Part shown: positions 5,601 through 7,221 of the stretch, one piece after another
Numbering within the stretch: position 1 is the stretch's first letter
Layout of the letters: every line of letters begins with the position of its first letter
Assembly: GCA_913020235.1 (NCBI GenBank)
Contig: CAJWBT010000114.1
Span: 1-7,221, forward strand
Length of the DNA: 7,221 bases
Source: an uncultured Chloroflexota bacterium
Lineage (GTDB): Bacteria; Chloroflexota; Dehalococcoidia; UBA3495
Direction: 5' to 3'
The notes under the pieces: model-generated
Seen by the model: only the letters and a program-made list of their open reading frames with translations
What the model was told of the DNA's origin: nothing
The model's database searches: none
Program-made: the position numbers and the translations under genes

Positions 5601-6635
5601 ATGGTTGGAGTCAAACTGCTCGGGAAACGCCTCGCCACGCCATTGGCAGTGTCGTTATTATTCTTGGCGTTTCTCGCGGCTTGTGGGAACGGAGCAGCGG
5701 AGGGGTCGGCCGGCGCCCTGACCATCTATTCGGGGCGCAGCGAGTCCCTTGTCGGTCCGATCATCGAGCAGTTTGGTGAAGCCACGGGCATCAAAGTGTC
5801 GGCAAAGTACGCCGGGACTTCCCAGCTGGCGGCGACGCTGCTGGAGGAGGGGGTCCGGTCCCCCGCCGACGTGTTTTTCGCCCAGGACCCCGGAGGTCTG
5901 GGCGCCGTGGAGCACCTGCTAACCTCTTTGCCGGAAGAGATGCTCCAGCGAGTACCCGGCTGGGCCCGATCCCCTGACGGGAAGTGGATAGGGCTTTCCG
6001 GGCGGGCCCGGACCGTCGTGTACAACACCGGGAAACTGACGGAAGCCGACCTGCCGGACGACATATTCGACTTCATCGACCCCAAATGGAAGGACCGGAT
6101 CGGCTGGGCGCCTACCAACGCTTCCTTCCAGACCATGGTCACCGCCATGCGCGCCGTGTGGGGTGAGGAAAAGACTCGACAGTGGCTGGAGGGAATCCAG
6201 GCTAACGACCCAAAGGTCTACCCCAAGAATACCCCTCAGGTTGCCGCTGTGGCCACGGGGGAGATAGACGTGGGGTTGGTCAATCACTACTATCTGTTTC
6301 GCTTCCTGGCGGAAGAGGGGGAGTCCTTCCCGGCCCGCAACTACCATCCCAGGGCCGGCGGCCCGGGCGCCACCATCATGGTGGCCGGAGCAGGCATCCT
6401 CGAAACCTCAGAGAACAAGGACGTGGCCGGGAAGTTCCTAGAATTCATGCTTTCCACGGTGGCCCAGCAGTATTTCGCCGGGCAAACCTTCGAATACCCT
6501 CTGGTAGAAGGCGTGAAGACGCCGCGGGTCTTGGTGCCTCTGGCCGAAATCAACCGATCCAGTATTCCTTTGAAGGACCTGACCGACCTTGCGGGTACGC
6601 AGGTGCTCCTTCGGGACGCCGGGATACTCCCCTAA
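5601..6635 (+). CDS. fbpA: Ferric-iron ABC transporter substrate-binding lipoprotein (FbpA-type)
   Basis: This 344-residue exported protein captures ferric iron outside the membrane and hands it to the permease. The ATG at 5601 is chosen because it follows GAAGGGA (5590-5596) and opens directly into a lipoprotein signal peptide: KLLGKR, a hydrophobic stretch, then lipobox LAAC with Cys28. The frame is open back to a GTG at 5463, but those 46 residues would bury the signal peptide. The mature part begins LTIYSGRSESLVGPIIEQFGEATG, the type 2 periplasmic-binding fold of FbpA/FutA proteins. Other family blocks are SGRARTVVYNTGKL and GEIDVGLVNHYYLFRF, where Tyr230 and Tyr231 match the adjacent tyrosines that bind ferric ion in FbpA. 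Length is typical. Lipid anchoring suits a monoderm or other envelope lacking a free periplasmic carrier. The permease follows in the same frame after the TAA stop. Related proteins bind other metals or organic anions, so iron is probable rather than proven. Confidence 0.9.
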   Translation: MVGVKLLGKRLATPLAVSLLFLAFLAACGNGAAEGSAGALTIYSGRSESLVGPIIEQFGEATGIKVSAKYAGTSQLAATLLEEGVRSPADVFFAQDPGGLGAVEHLLTSLPEEMLQRVPGWARSPDGKWIGLSGRARTVVYNTGKLTEADLPDDIFDFIDPKWKDRIGWAPTNASFQTMVTAMRAVWGEEKTRQWLEGIQANDPKVYPKNTPQVAAVATGEIDVGLVNHYYLFRFLAEEGESFPARNYHPRAGGPGATIMVAGAGILETSENKDVAGKFLEFMLSTVAQQYFAGQTFEYPLVEGVKTPRVLVPLAEINRSSIPLKDLTDLAGTQVLLRDAGILP

Positions 6636-6701
6636 GAACGGGCAGGCAGCAGAGCTACGGCCTTTAGACCGGCAACCAGAGATGATCACGCCCACCGGGA
6701 C

Positions 6702-7221
6702 CTGTTCCACAGGCCTGGCCGGCCTCCGGCCGTCATCTGGCTTCCGGCGGCCGGCGTCGCGTCGCTCCTGTTGCTGCCGGTGGTCTACCTGGTGTTGCGC
6801 ACACTGGGCGCCGGCATGGAAGCCTGGGACCTGCTGTTCCGCGTCCGGATCCTGCAAATCCTTGGGCGCACCGTGTTGCTGGTCGTCGCCGTCAGCTTGG
6901 GCTCAATCGCACTGGCCGTCCCTCTTGCCTGGCTGACGGTACGCACCGATCTCCCCTTGCGGAAGGTCTGGGCGGTGCTGACGGCGCTACCCCTGGTGAT
7001 TCCTAGCTACGTCGGTGGTCTAGTCGTCGTCGTTGCCCTGGGACCCCGGGGGATGCTGCAAGGCTTGCTGGACGGACCTTTTGGGATCGAACGGCTGCCG
7101 GACATCCACGGCTTCTCCGGGGCCTTCCTGACCATCACCTTTCTCAGCTACCCTTACGCTCTTCTCACCGTGCGGGCTGCCTTGCAGCGCATGGACCCGT
7201 CGCTGGAGGAGACCTCCCGTA
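6702..7221 (+). CDS. fbpB: Ferric-iron ABC transporter permease (FbpB-type), 3' truncated by window
   Basis: The frame from about 6726 onward encodes a typical FbpB-like permease and runs off the window. Hydrophobic segments lie at about 6732-6797 (WLPAAGVASLLLLPVVYLVL), 6870-6940 (LLVVAVSLGSIALAVPLAWL), 6966-7041 (AVLTALPLVIPSYVGGLVVVVAL) and 7113-7170 (FLTITFLSYPYALL). TALPLVIPSYVGG and the closing RAALQRMDPSLEETSR, the beginning of the EAA loop that contacts the ATPase, are strong family marks. The start is a problem: there is no ATG, GTG or TTG in frame between the stop of the upstream gene (6633-6635) and TTG 6771, which is already inside helix 1. CTG 6702, giving a residue-2 FHRPGRPPAVIW, is used here only as a placeholder. 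An ATG at 6682 lies in another frame, so a one- or two-base shift near 6685-6725 is possible. Homologous permeases are usually a 12-helix fusion of about 500 residues or more; only about a third is seen. Confidence 0.85.
   Translation, partial: MFHRPGRPPAVIWLPAAGVASLLLLPVVYLVLRTLGAGMEAWDLLFRVRILQILGRTVLLVVAVSLGSIALAVPLAWLTVRTDLPLRKVWAVLTALPLVIPSYVGGLVVVVALGPRGMLQGLLDGPFGIERLPDIHGFSGAFLTITFLSYPYALLTVRAALQRMDPSLEETSR

Noticed and set aside
6589..6936. 115-codon ORF across the start of the permease
   Set aside because: It is Cys/Trp/Ser-rich, out of frame with the recognisable permease, and its 3' half is simply the +1 shadow of the helix-coding sequence.

Overview
This is a high-GC bacterial window of ordinary chromosomal character, with no phage, CRISPR or transposase genes. 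The gene content suggests a free-living bacterium with a diderm- or Chloroflexota-like lifestyle: a lipoprotein-anchored iron-binding protein, a DtxR/IdeR-type regulator and stand-alone two-subunit thiamine-diphosphate (ThDP) enzymes. A Chloroflexota (Dehalococcoidia/SAR202-like) origin is a low-confidence guess made without any database search.

Layout. Positions 1-563 hold the C-terminal end of asparaginyl-tRNA synthetase. A sigma70-like promoter (TTGACG-N18-TATAAT) then drives a two-gene set for a ThDP enzyme: the N-terminal 'Pyr' subunit (705-1214) and the C-terminal 'PP' subunit (1242-1832). Together they resemble the sulfopyruvate/phosphonopyruvate decarboxylase (ComD/ComE) architecture. 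Next comes a 290-base non-coding stretch with a strong GC-rich hairpin and a 48-base two-tier palindrome that looks like a dispersed REP-type element. It is followed by a small two-helix membrane protein (about 2126-2395). That ORF overlaps by 47 bases a divergent paralogue of the PP subunit (2349-2918), in which the cofactor motif has decayed from GDGS...NN to CDAT...DD. This is a likely pseudoenzyme.

The second half is an iron (or other metal) uptake locus. On the minus strand are a DtxR/IdeR-family repressor (2920-3672) and, upstream of it, an FbpC-type ABC ATPase (3851-5020). A 580-base intergenic region then carries AT-rich patches. One holds a promoter-like pair overlapped by a 21-base dyad, a candidate repressor operator. 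On the plus strand follow an FbpA-type ferric-binding lipoprotein (5601-6635) and the start of an FbpB-type permease that runs off the window.

How the parts fit. The ATPase, binding protein and permease would together form one Fbp-type importer, with its genes split over two divergent units. The DtxR-like protein is the obvious candidate to repress one or both. Its ancillary metal site is intact, but two of the four side-chain ligands of the primary site differ from DtxR. The most unusual points are the decayed ThDP paralogue beside an intact copy, the altered metal site with candidate operators nearby, and the permease reading frame that has no ATG/GTG/TTG before its first membrane helix while being open right back to the stop codon of the upstream gene.
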